DNA of 64,000 nucleotides, from the NCBI RefSeq assembly GCF_902167145.1, contig NC_050105.1, positions 119,925,898 through 119,989,897 on the forward strand, read 5' to 3'. This document shows, piece after piece, positions 1-10,350 of this stretch. Source of the DNA: Zea mays. Lineage: Eukaryota; Streptophyta; Magnoliopsida; Poales; Poaceae. The position numbers and the translations under genes are program-made. The notes under the pieces are model-generated. The model was given only the letters and a program-made list of their open reading frames with translations. It was not told the DNA's origin and made no database searches. The first letter of the stretch is position 1. Each line of letters starts with the position of its first letter.

Positions 1-88
1 AAATTGTAGAAGGTTCATTCACTACTTTCCTAGGAGCATGAGTAATATTCTTTCTAGGCATAGCATTTTTCCTAGACATATTTCTATT
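1..88 (-). pseudogene. R2 gag, C-terminal fragment (left of the R1 insertion)
   Basis: Read on the minus strand, this stretch continues the Gag of the Opie/Ji-like Copia element R2 that resumes at 13803. It aligns with the Gag segment of R7 around 34430-34510 (Arg/Asn-rich, then the PRKV-NEPST region). R1 inserted here and duplicated CTATT (84-88 and 13803-13807). The remainder of R2 (Gag end, pol, 3' LTR) lies left of the window. The match to R7 is diverged, so this is a decayed copy. Confidence 0.8.
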
Positions 89-577
89 TGTCGGGGACCA
101 TAATTAGGGGTACCCTCAAGACGCCTAATTCTCAGCTGGTAACCCCCATCAGCATAAAGCTGCAAAGGCCTGATGGGCACGATTAAGGCAGGGATCAGTC
201 CACACGAGTGACTCGATCGCGCTTCACCCGAGCCTAGCCTCGGCCGAAGGCAGCCGACCTCGAGAGACTTCCGTCTCGCCCGAGGCCCCCTTTTTATGGC
301 GGACACATCACCGGCTTGCCCAAGGCCTTGGCTTCGCTCAGAAGCAACCTTGACTAAATCACCACACCGACTGACCAAATTGCAGGGGCATTTAACGCAA
401 AGGTGGCCTGACACCTCTATCCTGACACGCGCCCCCGGCAGAGCCGAGGTGACCGCCGTCACTCCACCGCTCCACTGGCCAGTCTGACAGAAGGACAGCG
501 CCGCCTGCGCCACTCCGACTGCAGTGCCACTCGACAGAGTGAGTCTGACAGGCAATTAGGCCTTGCCAAAGGCGCCA

Positions 578-905
578 CGGCGAACTCCGCTCCGCCCGAC
601 CCCAGGGCTCGGACTCGGGCTAGGACCCGGAAGACGGCGAACTCCGCTCCGCCCGACCCCAGGGCTCGGACTCGGGCTAGGACCCGGAAGACGGCGAACT
701 CCGCTCCGCCCGACCCCAGGGCTCGGACTCGGGCTAAGACCCGGAAGACGGCGAACTCCGCTCCGCCCGACCCCAGGGCTCGGACTCGGGCTAAGACCCG
801 GAAGACGGCGAACTCTGCTCCGCCCGACCCCAGGGCTCGGACTCGGGCTAAGACCCGGAAGACGACGAAACTCCGCCTCGCCCGACCCCAGGGCTCGGAC
901 TCCGC
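578..905 (+). repeat. 57-bp tandem array in R1 5' LTR U3
   Basis: Five full 57-bp units start at 578, 635, 692, 749 and 806, with a degenerate sixth from 863. Units 1-2 read GCTAGGACC and units 3-5 GCTAAGACC. The same array with the same variant order is in the 3' LTR (12667-12994). The only difference is one C/T in unit 5 (near 818), so copy number has not changed since insertion. Confidence 0.93.
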
Positions 906-1402
906 CCTGGCCTCGGCCGGACGACTTCCGCCTCGCCCGACCCCCTGGCTCGGGCTCGGCCACAGCAACTGAAGGCAAGACTCAACCTCGGCTTCGGAGG
1001 AAACCCCACGTCGCCCTGCCTAGAGCACAGACCGCCACGTCAACAGGAAACGTCATCATCATCCTACCCCGAATCGACTCGGGTCACGGAGAACAAGACC
1101 GGCGTCTCGTCCGGCCAGCTCCGCCAGAGGGGCAATGATGGCGCTCCACGAGCTCTATGACGACGGCGGCCCCCAGCTCTCTTACGGCAGCAGGACAACG
1201 TCAGCAGGGACTCGACCGCTCCAACAGCTGTCCCTCCATCAGGCTCCGTCGCACCTCCGATAGCCACGACATCACGCCAGCAGGATGCCCAGATCTCTCC
1301 GGCTGCCACATCGGCATGTACCTAGGGCACTAGCTCTCCCTCCGCTAGACACGTAGCACTCTGCTACATCCCCATTGTACACCTGGATCCTCTCCTTACA
1401 AC

Positions 1403-1410
1403 TATAAAAG
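1403..1410 (+). promoter_or_regulatory. R1 LTR TATA box
   Basis: TATAAAAG lies about 300 bp before the LTR end, the expected place for the U3/R boundary. The 3' LTR copy is at 13492-13499. The start site is probably about 30 bp downstream (inference). Confidence 0.75.
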
Positions 1411-1714
1411 GAAGGACCAGGGCCTTCTCAGAGAAGGTTGGCCGCGCGGGACCGAGGACGGGACAGGCGCTCTCTTGGGGCCGCTCGCTTCCCTCACCCG
1501 CGTGGACGCTTGTAACCCCCTACTGCAAGCGCACCTGACCTGGGCGCGGGACGAACACGAAGGCCGCGGGACTTCCACCTCTCTCACGCTCGGCTCCGGC
1601 CGCCTCGCCTCTCCCCCCTCCGCGCTCGCCCACGCGCTCGACCCATCTGGGCTGGGGCACGCAGCACACTCACTCGTCGGCTTAGGGACCCCCCTGTCTC
1701 GAAACGCCGACAGT

Positions 1715-1731
1715 TGGCGCGCCAGGTAGGG
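1715..1731 (+). other. R1 primer binding site
   Basis: TGGCGCGCCAGGTAGGG begins two bases after the LTR, where a tRNA 3' end (CCA) would pair to prime minus-strand DNA. I recognise the type from large grass Gypsy elements but do not assign the tRNA. Confidence 0.8.
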
Positions 1732-1772
1732 GCCTGCTGCGTGCTGACGAATAGCTCCCCGTCAAGCTCCAG

Positions 1773-3593
1773 ATGGGCAGTCTCCAGCAACCTCTCCGGC
1801 CCGGGACGGTGCTTCGTTTCGGGGCTCTCGAGTTCATGTCCTTCGACGGCAGCTACGACATGATACTTCTTCCACCGCCGTGCGACCACGACAATGGCGG
1901 CCGACAACCCGCCCGCCGGCGGCGGAATCGACGACGTCTACCCCGCGTGGTGGAAAAGCAACATTCGGGCTCGCTCCGTTCTCTCCCCCGCCAACGGAGG
2001 AGGAGGCGGGGCCGTCAAGGCCAGACGGGAGGCCGCGCTTCGCCGGCCGTCGAGCGAATCGACGCCCCCGACGCCCCGACGGAAGGCACGCCGGACATCG
2101 ACCTCGCGTTCAAGACGGAGGCAAGCGCCGTCCCCCCGCGGCACGACGACCCCGAGCAAGAAGACGACGCCGGCGCGCTCGCGGAAAGCCTGCAGGACGT
2201 CGCCCTCGAACCAGAGATGACGGCGCAACCAGTCCCCGATGTGACTACGTCGCTCCTCGTCGACCAAAAGGTAACGACTAACTCCCATCTTGCGTCATTT
2301 CGACTCGGCCTCAACCCGCCAAACGACCTCGTTTTGGCGGGCGCCCTCATTGAGGCGAGTGCAACCCCACTGAGGTTCTGTATGCGATCGCCTTGGGACC
2401 GACTGACGGACGTCTCGACCTACGGGCCCTCTGGGTCCGAGGAAGATGATGACCCCAGCATCGGTTGGGATTTCTCCGGACTTGGCAACCCCAGTGTCGT
2501 GCGGGACTTCATGGCCGCATGTGACTACTGTCTGTCTGACTGTTCCGATGCAAGCCGCAGCCTTGGCGACGAGAGCTGCGGCCCAAGCCGCGAATGTTTC
2601 CACATCGAGCTAGGGAATCCCACCGAAGGCAACCATCTTGGCATGCCGGAGGATGGTGATCTCCCTAGGCCGGTGCCTCGCGCCGACATCCCACGGGAGC
2701 TAGCTGTGGTCCCCGCTCCGGCGGGGGGTTACGACCCACAACTCGAGCAAGTCCGCGAGGCGCAGGCCAGGCTCAACGAGGGAACGGGAGCGCTTGAGCC
2801 GATCCGTCGGGACGTCGGACAGGCATGGGTGGGCCAACCCCTGGCCGGAGAAATACGTCATCTGCCCCAAGGTCTCCAGCACCGCGTCGCCAACGACGTC
2901 AGGATCAGGCCGCCGCCCGCATCCAGCGGGGTCGGTCAGAACCTGGCAACCGCAGCAATGCTCATCCGCGCGATGCCGGAGCCGTCAACCACCGAGGGTC
3001 GGTGGATCCAGGGAGAACTCAAGAATCTCCTGGAAGGCGCCGCGGCCCGGCGGGCCGAGAGCACTGCATCCCGAAGGCAAGGATATCCCTCGGAACCTCA
3101 TGCCGCGACTTCCCGATTCATGCGGGAAGCCTCGGTCTACACCGGGCGCACGCGCAACACCGCGCCTGCGGCCCCGGGCCACCTCGGCAACGAGCACCAT
3201 CGACGCGACCGTCGGGCTCACCTCGACGAAAGGGTGCGCCGAGGCTATCACCCCAGGCGTGGGGGACGTTACGACAGCGGGGAGGATCGGAGTCCTTCGC
3301 CCGAACCACCCGGTCCGCAGGCTTTCAGTCGGGCCATTCGACGGGCGCCATTCCCGACCCAGTTCCGACCCCCGACTACTATCGTAAAGTACTCGGGGGA
3401 AACGAGACCGGAGCTGTGGCTCGCGGACTACCGCCTTGCCTGCCAACTGGGTGGAACGGACGACGACAACCTCATCATCCGCAACCTCCCCCTGTTCCTC
3501 TCCGACACTGCTCGTGCTTGGTTGGAGCACCTGCCTCCGGGGCAGATTTCCAACTGGGACGACTTGGTCCAAGCCTTCGCTGGCAATTTCTAG
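1773..3593 (+). CDS. gag: R1 Gag, N-terminal part (ends at in-frame TAG)
   Basis: This is the first open frame after the primer site, 606 codons from the ATG at 1773. The N-terminal half is low-complexity (Arg- and acid-rich). The last ~100 residues hold the conserved Gypsy Gag core, with the ELWLADYRLACQLGG region leading to WDDLVQAFAGNF. The frame stops at TAG 3591-3593 and continues without shift, so a single nonsense change splits Gag. In related elements the residue here is, as I recall, Gln (CAG), which would make it a C-to-T transition in a CHG context. Gag forms the virus-like particle that packages element RNA. The start was chosen as the first ATG after the PBS giving the long frame; it could lie slightly downstream. 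Confidence 0.85.
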   Translation: MGSLQQPLRPGTVLRFGALEFMSFDGSYDMILLPPPCDHDNGGRQPARRRRNRRRLPRVVEKQHSGSLRSLPRQRRRRRGRQGQTGGRASPAVERIDAPDAPTEGTPDIDLAFKTEASAVPPRHDDPEQEDDAGALAESLQDVALEPEMTAQPVPDVTTSLLVDQKVTTNSHLASFRLGLNPPNDLVLAGALIEASATPLRFCMRSPWDRLTDVSTYGPSGSEEDDDPSIGWDFSGLGNPSVVRDFMAACDYCLSDCSDASRSLGDESCGPSRECFHIELGNPTEGNHLGMPEDGDLPRPVPRADIPRELAVVPAPAGGYDPQLEQVREAQARLNEGTGALEPIRRDVGQAWVGQPLAGEIRHLPQGLQHRVANDVRIRPPPASSGVGQNLATAAMLIRAMPEPSTTEGRWIQGELKNLLEGAAARRAESTASRRQGYPSEPHAATSRFMREASVYTGRTRNTAPAAPGHLGNEHHRRDRRAHLDERVRRGYHPRRGGRYDSGEDRSPSPEPPGPQAFSRAIRRAPFPTQFRPPTTIVKYSGETRPELWLADYRLACQLGGTDDDNLIIRNLPLFLSDTARAWLEHLPPGQISNWDDLVQAFAGNF

Positions 3594-5021
3594 GGCACAT
3601 ACGTGCGCCCCGGGAATTCCTGGGACCTTCGAAGCTGCCGGCAACAGCCGGGGGAGTCGCTCCGGGACTACATCCGGCGATTCTCGAAGCAGCGCACCGA
3701 GCTGCCAAACATCACCGACTCGGATGTCATCGGCGCGTTCCTCGCCGGCACCACTTGCCGCGACCTGGTGAGCAAGCTGGGTCGCAAAACCCCCACCAGG
3801 GCGAGCGAGCTGATGGACATCGCCACCAAGTTCGCCTCCGGCCAGGAGGCGGTCGAGGCTATCTTCCGAAAGGACAAGCAGCCCCAGGGCCGCCCATCGG
3901 AAGAAGCCCCCGAGGCGTCTGCTCCGCGCGGCGCCAAGAAGAAAGGCAAGAAGAAGTCGCAATCGAAACGCGACGCCGCCGACGCGGACCTTGTCGCCGC
4001 CGCCGAGTATAAGAACCCTCGGAAGCCCCCCGGAGGTGCAAACCTCTTCGACAAGATGCTCAAGGAGCCGTGCCCCTACCATCAGGGGCCCGTCAAGCAC
4101 ACCCTCGAGGAGTGTGTTATGCTTCGGCATCATTTCCACAGGGCCGGGCCACCCGCCGAGGGTGGCAGGGCCCGCGACGACGACAAGAACGAAGATCACC
4201 AAGCAGGAGAATTCCCCGAGGTCCGCGACTGCTTCATGATCTACGGAGGGCATGCAGCGAATGCCTCGGCTCGGCACCGCAAGCAAGAGCGCCGGGAGGT
4301 CTGCTCGTTGAAGGTGGCGGCGCCAGTCTACCTAGACTGGTCCGACAAGCCCATCACTTTCGACCGAGCCGACCACCCCGACCATGTGCCGAGCCCGGGG
4401 AAATACCCGCTCGTCGTCGACCCCGTTGTCGGCGATGTCAGGCTCACCAAGGTCCTGATGGACGGGGGCAGCTGCCTCAACATCATCTACGCCGAGACCC
4501 TCAAGCTCCTGCGCGTCGATCCGTCCACCGTCCGAGCAGGCGCTGCGCCCTTCCACGGGATCATCCCTGGGAAGCGCGTCCAGCCCCTCGGGCGACTCGA
4601 CCTCCCAGTCTGCTTCGGGACACCCTCCAACTTCCGAAGGGAGACCCTGACGTTCGAAGTGGTCGGGTTCCGAGGAACCTACCACGCCGTGTTAGGGAGG
4701 CCATGCTACGCGAAGTTCATGGCCGTCCCCAACTACACCTACCTGAAGCTCAAGATGCCGGGCCCCAACGGGGTCATCACCGTCGGCCCCACGTACAAAC
4801 ACGCGTTCGAATGCGACGTGGAGTGCGTGGAGTACGCCGAGGCCCTCGCCGAGTCCGAGGCCCTCATCGCCGACCTGGAGAACCTCTCCAAGGAGGTCCC
4901 AGACGTGAAGCGCCATGCCGGCAACTTCGAGCCAGCGGAGACGGTCAAGGCCGTCCCCCTCGACCCCAGCGGCGACACCACCAAGCAGATCCGGATCGGT
5001 TCCGGGCTCGACCCCAAATAG
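3594..5021 (+). CDS. gag-pro: R1 Gag C-terminal part plus aspartic protease
   Basis: Same frame as the upstream Gag, resuming after the TAG. First comes the retrotransposon Gag core (SLRDYIRRFSKQRTELPNI). A Lys-rich linker follows, then a CPYH...H....C zinc-binding-like motif near 4071-4125 (nucleic-acid binding). The protease domain has its catalytic motif at 4455-4475 (LMDGGSCLNII, active Asp codon 4461), a plant Gypsy variant of D-T/S-G. A second in-frame TAG at 5019-5021 separates it from RT; the reading frame is unchanged across it. Protease would release Gag, RT and integrase from the polyprotein. Confidence 0.85.
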   Translation, partial: GTYVRPGNSWDLRSCRQQPGESLRDYIRRFSKQRTELPNITDSDVIGAFLAGTTCRDLVSKLGRKTPTRASELMDIATKFASGQEAVEAIFRKDKQPQGRPSEEAPEASAPRGAKKKGKKKSQSKRDAADADLVAAAEYKNPRKPPGGANLFDKMLKEPCPYHQGPVKHTLEECVMLRHHFHRAGPPAEGGRARDDDKNEDHQAGEFPEVRDCFMIYGGHAANASARHRKQERREVCSLKVAAPVYLDWSDKPITFDRADHPDHVPSPGKYPLVVDPVVGDVRLTKVLMDGGSCLNIIYAETLKLLRVDPSTVRAGAAPFHGIIPGKRVQPLGRLDLPVCFGTPSNFRRETLTFEVVGFRGTYHAVLGRPCYAKFMAVPNYTYLKLKMPGPNGVITVGPTYKHAFECDVECVEYAEALAESEALIADLENLSKEVPDVKRHAGNFEPAETVKAVPLDPSGDTTKQIRIGSGLDPK

Positions 5022-8000
5022 GAAGCAGTGCTCGTCGACTTTCTCCGCGCAAACGCCGACGTCTTTGCGTGGAGTCCCTCGGACATGCCCGGCATACCGA
5101 GGGATGTCGCCGAGCACTCGCTGGATATTCGGGCCGGAGCCCGACCCGTCAGACAGCCTCTGCGCCGGTTCGACGAGGAGAAGCGCAGAGCGATTGGCGA
5201 AGAGATCCACAAGCTAATGGCGGCAGGGTTCATCAAAGAGGTATTCCATCCCGAATGGCTTGCCAACCCTGTGCTTGTGAGGAAGAAAGGGGGGAAATGG
5301 CGGATGTGTGTAGACTACACTGGTCTCAACAAAGCATGTCCGAAGGTTCCCTACCCTCTGCCTCGCATCGACCAAATCGTGGATTCCACTGCTGGGTGCG
5401 AAACCCTGTCCTTCCTCGATGCCTACTCGGGGTATCACCAGATCCGGATGAAAGAGTCCGACCAGCTCGCGACTTCTTTCATCACGCCGTTCGGCATGTA
5501 CTGCTACGTCACCATGCCGTTCGGCCTGAGGAATGCAGGCGCGACGTACCAGCGGTGCATGAACCATGTGTTCGGCGAACACATCGGTCGCACAGTCGAG
5601 GCCTACGTCGATGACATCGTAGTCAAGACACGGAAGGCTCCCAACCTCCTCTCCGACCTTGAAGTGACATTCCGGTGTCTCAAGGCGAAAGGAGTCAAGC
5701 TTAATCCTGAGAAGTGTGTCTTCGGGGTGCCCCGAGGCATGCTCCTAGGGTTCATCGTCTCTGAGCGAGGCACCGAGGCCAACCCGGAGAAGATCGCGGC
5801 CATCACCAGCATGGGGCCCATCAAGGACTTAAAAGGGGTACAGAGGGTCATGGGATGCCTCGCGGCCCTGAGCCGCTTCATCTCACGCCTCGGCGAAAGA
5901 GGTCTGCCCCTATACCGCCTTTTAAGGAAAGCCGAGTGTTTCGTTTGGACCCCTGAGGCCGAGGAAGCCCTCGGCAACCTAAAGGCGCTCCTTACAAAGG
6001 CGCCAGTCTTGGTGCCGCCGGCGGATGGAGAAACCCTCTTGGTCTACGTCGCCGCGACCACTCAGGTGGTTAGCGCCGCGATTGTGGTCGAAAGGCAGGA
6101 GGAAGGGCATACATTGCCCGTTCAGAGGCCGGTTTACTTCATCAGCGAAGTGCTGTCCGAGACTAAGATCCGCTACCCACAAGTTCAAAAGCTGCTGTAT
6201 GCTGTGATCCTGACGAGGCGGAAGCTACGACACTACTTCGAGTCCCATCCGGTGACTGTAGTGTCATCCTTCCCCCTGGGGGAGATCATCCAGTGCCGAG
6301 AGGCCTCGGGCAGGATCGCAAAGTGGGCAGTGGAGATCATGGGCGAAACGATCTCGTTCGCCCCTCGGAAGGCCATCAAGTCCCAAGTGTTGGCGGATTT
6401 CGTGGCTGAATGGGTCGATACCCAACTACCAACGACTCCGATCCAACCGGAGCTCTGGACCATGTTTTTCGACGGGTCGCTGATGAAGACGGGGGCCGGT
6501 GCGGGCCTGCTCTTCATCTCGCCCCTCGGAAAGCACTTGCGCTACGTGCTGCGCCTCCACTTCCCGGCGTCCAACAATGTGGCCGAGTACGAAGCTCTGG
6601 TCAACGGATTGCGGATCGCCATCGAGCTAGGGGTCAGACGCCTCGACGCACGCGGTGATTCGCAGCTCGTCATCGACCAAGTCATGAAGAACTCCCACTG
6701 CCGCGACCCGAAGATGGAGGCCTACTGCGACGAGGTTCGGCGCCTGGAAGACAAGTTCTTCGGGCTCGAGCTCAACCACATCGCTCGGCGCCACAACGAA
6801 ACCGCAGACGAGCTGGCGAAGATAGCCTCGGGGCGAACGACAGTCCCCCCGGACGTCTTCTCCCGGGATCTGCATCAACCCTCCGTCAAGCTCGACGACG
6901 CGCCCGAGCCCGAGGTATCCTCGGCTCAGCCCGAGGTACCCTCGGCTCAGCCCGAGGTACCCTCGGTTCAGCCTGAGGCACCCTCGGCCCAGCCCGAGGT
7001 ACTCTCGGCCCCCGAGGGCGGGGCATTGAACGTCGAGGAAGGGCAGAGCGGGGCCACGCCAGACCAGGATTGGCAGGCCCCGTACCTGCAATATCTCCGT
7101 CAAGGAGAGCTACCCCTCGACCAAGTCGAGGCTCGGCGGGTAGCGCGACGCGCCAAGTCATTCGTCTTGCTGGGCGACGAAGAGGAGCTCTACCATCGCA
7201 GCCCCTCGGGCATCCTCCAGCGATGCATCTCCATCGCCGAAGGTCGGGAACTGCTGCAAGAAGTACACTCGGGGGCTTGCGGCCACCACGCAGCACCCCG
7301 AGCCCTTGTTGGAAATGCTTTCCGGCAAGGCTTCTACTGGCCAACGGCGGTGGCTGACGCCACTAGAATTGTCCGCACCTGCGAAGGGTGCCAATTCTAT
7401 GCGAAGCGGACACACCTGCCCGCTCAGGCTCTGCAGACAATACCCATCACCTGGCCCTTCGCTGTATGGGGTCTGGACCTCGTCGGTCCCTTGCAAAAGG
7501 CGCCCGGGGGCTACACGCACCTGCTGGTCGCCATCGACAAATTCTCCAAGTGGATCGAGGTCCGACCTCTGAACAGCATCAGGTCCGAGCAGGCGGTGGC
7601 ATTCTTCACCAACATCATCCATCGCTTCGGGGTCCCGAACTCCATCATCACCGACAACGGCACCCAGTTCACCGGCAAAAAATTCTTGGATTTTTGCGAG
7701 GATCATCATATCCGGGTGGACTGGGCCGCCGTGGCTCATCCCATGTCGAATGGGCAAGTAGAGCGTGCCAACGGCATGATTCTACAAGGGCTCAAGCCTC
7801 GGATCTACAACGACCTCAACCAGTTCGGCAGGCGATGGATGAAGGAACTCCCCTCGGTGGTCTGGAGCCTAAGGACGACGCCGAGTCGTGCCACGGGCTT
7901 CACGCCGTTTTTCCTGGTCTATGGGGCTGAAGCTATCCTGCCCACTGACCTGGAATACGGCTCCCCAAGGGCGAGGGCCTACACCGAGCAAAGCAACCAA

Positions 8001-8312
8001 GCCAGCCGAGAGGAATCGCTGGACCAGTTGGAGGAAGCTCGGGACAGGGCCTTACTACACTCGGCGCGGTACCAACAGTCCCTGCGACGTTACCACGCCC
8101 GAGGGGTCCGGTCCCGAGAACTCCAGGTGGGCGACCTGGTGCTTCGGCTGCGACAAGACGCCCGAGGGAGGCACAAGCTCACGCCCCCCTGGGAAGGGCC
8201 GTTCGTCATCGCCAAAGTTCTGAAGCCCGGAACATACAAGCTGGCCAACAATCAAGGCGAGATCTACGGCAACGCTTGGAACATCAAACAGCTACGTCGC
8301 TTCTACCCTTAA
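5022..8312 (+). CDS. pol: R1 Pol: reverse transcriptase, RNase H, integrase
   Basis: Open from just after the TAG at 5019 to TAA at 8310-8312, about 1095 codons. RT: MCVDYTGLNKACPK near 5302, catalytic YVDD at 5604-5615. RNase H: an RT-linked domain near 5990-6300 and a second one with FFDGS near 6460. A 7-residue repeat linker follows, then integrase with an HHCC zinc finger (7265-7400), the D-D-E core (GLDLVGPL, TDNGTQF, VERANG) and a C-terminal domain ending YGNAWNIKQLRRFYP. The domain order is Ty3/Gypsy. No internal stop or frameshift is visible, so this part alone is intact. It is probably expressed as a fusion with Gag-protease in active relatives. Confidence 0.92.
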   Translation, partial: EAVLVDFLRANADVFAWSPSDMPGIPRDVAEHSLDIRAGARPVRQPLRRFDEEKRRAIGEEIHKLMAAGFIKEVFHPEWLANPVLVRKKGGKWRMCVDYTGLNKACPKVPYPLPRIDQIVDSTAGCETLSFLDAYSGYHQIRMKESDQLATSFITPFGMYCYVTMPFGLRNAGATYQRCMNHVFGEHIGRTVEAYVDDIVVKTRKAPNLLSDLEVTFRCLKAKGVKLNPEKCVFGVPRGMLLGFIVSERGTEANPEKIAAITSMGPIKDLKGVQRVMGCLAALSRFISRLGERGLPLYRLLRKAECFVWTPEAEEALGNLKALLTKAPVLVPPADGETLLVYVAATTQVVSAAIVVERQEEGHTLPVQRPVYFISEVLSETKIRYPQVQKLLYAVILTRRKLRHYFESHPVTVVSSFPLGEIIQCREASGRIAKWAVEIMGETISFAPRKAIKSQVLADFVAEWVDTQLPTTPIQPELWTMFFDGSLMKTGAGAGLLFISPLGKHLRYVLRLHFPASNNVAEYEALVNGLRIAIELGVRRLDARGDSQLVIDQVMKNSHCRDPKMEAYCDEVRRLEDKFFGLELNHIARRHNETADELAKIASGRTTVPPDVFSRDLHQPSVKLDDAPEPEVSSAQPEVPSAQPEVPSVQPEAPSAQPEVLSAPEGGALNVEEGQSGATPDQDWQAPYLQYLRQGELPLDQVEARRVARRAKSFVLLGDEEELYHRSPSGILQRCISIAEGRELLQEVHSGACGHHAAPRALVGNAFRQGFYWPTAVADATRIVRTCEGCQFYAKRTHLPAQALQTIPITWPFAVWGLDLVGPLQKAPGGYTHLLVAIDKFSKWIEVRPLNSIRSEQAVAFFTNIIHRFGVPNSIITDNGTQFTGKKFLDFCEDHHIRVDWAAVAHPMSNGQVERANGMILQGLKPRIYNDLNQFGRRWMKELPSVVWSLRTTPSRATGFTPFFLVYGAEAILPTDLEYGSPRARAYTEQSNQASREESLDQLEEARDRALLHSARYQQSLRRYHARGVRSRELQVGDLVLRLRQDARGRHKLTPPWEGPFVIAKVLKPGTYKLANNQGEIYGNAWNIKQLRRFYP
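6909..7013 (+). repeat. 21-bp coding repeat in R1 Pol linker
   Basis: Five in-frame 21-bp units encode PEVxSxQ-type heptads between RNase H and integrase. They probably form a flexible linker, and the units differ by single bases. Confidence 0.85.
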
Positions 8313-8530
8313 GATGTTTTCAAGTTGTTCATATACCTCGCACCTACGCAAAGTTTAGTTGTCAAGGAAGGGTCGGCCTAGCCTCGGCAAGGCCCGACCC
8401 TCCCTCGGGGGCTAAAAGGGGGGAGACCCCCTCTGCGTCGAATTTTTTCCTCGAAAAAGGACCTCTTTTTAGCAGGATTTCTTCCGTGCTTCTTGACTAC
8501 TTTGGAAAGCGGATCCTGGAAACGACGAGG

Positions 8531-9435
8531 TACACGTAAGCAGCCAAGGCTGACCGAGCCGAGGGACTCCTACGCCTCCGGGATACGGATACCTCACTCG
8601 TCCCCTTCTGCGATAAGTAACTTGCGCTCGGATAAAGCGACTCCGTGGACCAAACGAGTCATCACGTTCGGAAGCTCTCCTGCCGAAGCAGTCCTTCAAG
8701 CTTTCTCGACTAAATCGGGGACAGGGCCTCATGGACGGGTGAAAGTACGCGTAAGCGGCAAGGCCGACCGAGCCGAGGGATTCCCACGCCTCTGGGATAC
8801 GGATACCTCACTCGTCCCTTCCGCGAAAAGCAACTCTCGCTCACACAAACATCCCTATTACCGACAGAGTCCAGATGCTCGAAACAAGAGGAAAAAAGGA
8901 CGCAGCTTCGCAAGCGCGGCGAGGGCGTGTTCTTCTGGCCTCGGCGGCCGCAGAAAGCGCACGCTACAAGATGATCTGATCCTGCAGGCTCGGGTCTTCA
9001 CGCCGAAGGGAGCCGTAGCACCCTCGGCATCGACGACGTCTACAGCAAAGCCCGACCCAGCCTCGGGCGGCGCCGAGGTCCAGGGGCTCCTCCAGGAATC
9101 CGGCCCGAGCAGGCGGCTCAACCGGTTACCCCTGGGGCCTCGGGCAACCGGCTTCCAAGGGCGCTAGCCCGATCCGAGGCCTCGACTGACCGACTTGGGC
9201 GTCGGCACCGCTGACGGGCGACACGGCTAGGCTCCGGCCAACCAGGTTCCCCATTCTCGAGCCAACTCCGCCTCTGTTCATACTGATATCGCTACCCCCG
9301 GCCTCGATCCACCAAAGGGCGGCCGAGGGGTCCCTTCAACTAAGCTAGAGGAGCCTCACGTAACAAGGCCGAACGGGCCGAGGGATTCCTACGCCTCCGG
9401 GATACGGATACCTCACCCGTCACCTTGACACGGGG
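8531..9435 (+). repeat. Three dispersed ~90-bp repeats in R1 3' region
   Basis: Copies at about 8531-8620, 8745-8835 and 9355-9430 share GGGATACGGATACCTCAC and the preceding CCGAGCCGAGGGA-type sequence. They differ by scattered substitutions, so the duplication predates this insertion. Confidence 0.8.
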
Positions 9436-9999
9436 CAACTCATGCTTGGTAAAGCGGTTCAGATAATAAAACAGGCGAGACTTAGTGCTCGGAAATGAGG
9501 AAAAAACACGGCTCCGTGCCGAAATTACATACACGTTCAGGCCTCGATAGCCACAATGAACGAACTCACTGGCATTCGAAGTGCCATTACAAACGGAACT
9601 CCGGTTCCCCCTCCGCAGGTACAAACAACCCCACTCCGAGGGGGAAGGCCTGCGGAGCAACGGAAGGCCGACGAGTGGTGCGCCGTCGCCCGCTCCAGCA
9701 GCAGCGACGACAACGCCTTCTGCTCCGAGGGACCAAGCAGCGGCAGCGCCAGCCTCGGGCTCGATGCCGCTGCCAGGAAGCCCCCGCCCATGCCAAAACT
9801 TGTGAGGCAAGGACGGGCAGAAGGCCATAGAGTCGGAGGTCAGCCCGCGGTCGGCCCCGGCCATCTCGCCGGCGGGAGAACTTCTTCAAGCTGCCGCGGC
9901 GGATGCCGGCGCCGCGAGTGGCTCCGAAGCCACTCACGCCTGAAGGCCAGGCACGCTGCAGCTGCCAGCGCCACGGGCGACGGCCGCCTTTCCCTCCGA

Positions 10000-10350
10000 T
10001 CACTGAGTGAAGGAGCGGGCTGCCGCCCACGCGGGGGCCGACCTCAACTCGGCGCACTCCCCTCCCCAGCCCTGGCGATGAAAATCCTTGAGGCTGAGGG
10101 AGAGGAAGAGGCCGCGGCCCGGCTCGCTTTCCCTCACCATCAAGTCGGAGGTCGCCATCTCAGGTGACCGCCGGCGGAGGGGAGCAGCCGGGCAGCATGA
10201 TGAAAATCCTTGAAGCCGAACGATGGCTGAGAGGTACCAACTCTCATGGAGTTGTGTTCCTCCAACGAGGAGGCGGAAAGGCGGCGGATATCCCCCATCC
10301 GGGGGCTTGGAAGACGGGAAGACCCAGCGCTTAAGGGAGGAAGAAGACAT
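10000..10350 (-). CDS. Possible antisense ORF in R1 3' region
   Basis: A 116-codon minus-strand frame starts at an ATG (10348-10350) and begins MSSSSLKRWVFPSSKPPDGG. A TATA-like TTTAAAAGG lies at 10377-10385 on the same strand, too close to the ATG for a standard promoter plus leader. It carries a KDFH motif whose DNA is repeated (10081-10096 and 10203-10218). I do not recognise a domain. Antisense genes in the 3' region are known from some maize Gypsy elements, and R10 here has a clear one; that analogy is the main support. It could be a chance frame. Confidence 0.25.
   Translation of the reverse strand: MSSSSLKRWVFPSSKPPDGGYPPPFRLLVGGTQLHESWYLSAIVRLQGFSSCCPAAPLRRRSPEMATSDLMVRESEPGRGLFLSLSLKDFHRQGWGGECAELRSAPAWAAARSFTQ

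Larger units (their letters stand above)
89..1712 (+). repeat. R1 5' LTR (1624 bp)
   Basis: It starts TGTCGGGG and ends CGACA, directly followed by the primer site. U3 holds a 57-bp tandem array, and a TATAAAAG box lies at 1403-1410. The 3' LTR has one extra C near 12569 and another in a C-run near 13609. The short open frames across the GC-rich repeat array are by-products of a period divisible by three, not genes. Confidence 0.95.

Noticed and set aside
459..1138. Long open frames on both strands across the R1 LTR repeat array (and again at 12173-13227)
   Set aside because: They arise from the GC-rich 57-bp repeat with period divisible by three, occur on both strands at once and resemble no protein.
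1715..1731. Assignment of the R1 primer site to a specific tRNA
   Set aside because: I could not match it with certainty without a tRNA set, so it is left unassigned.
2985..4286. 433-codon minus-strand frame opposite R1 gag
   Set aside because: It is the antisense shadow of a GC-rich coding sequence; composition is driven by the sense codons and no domain is visible.
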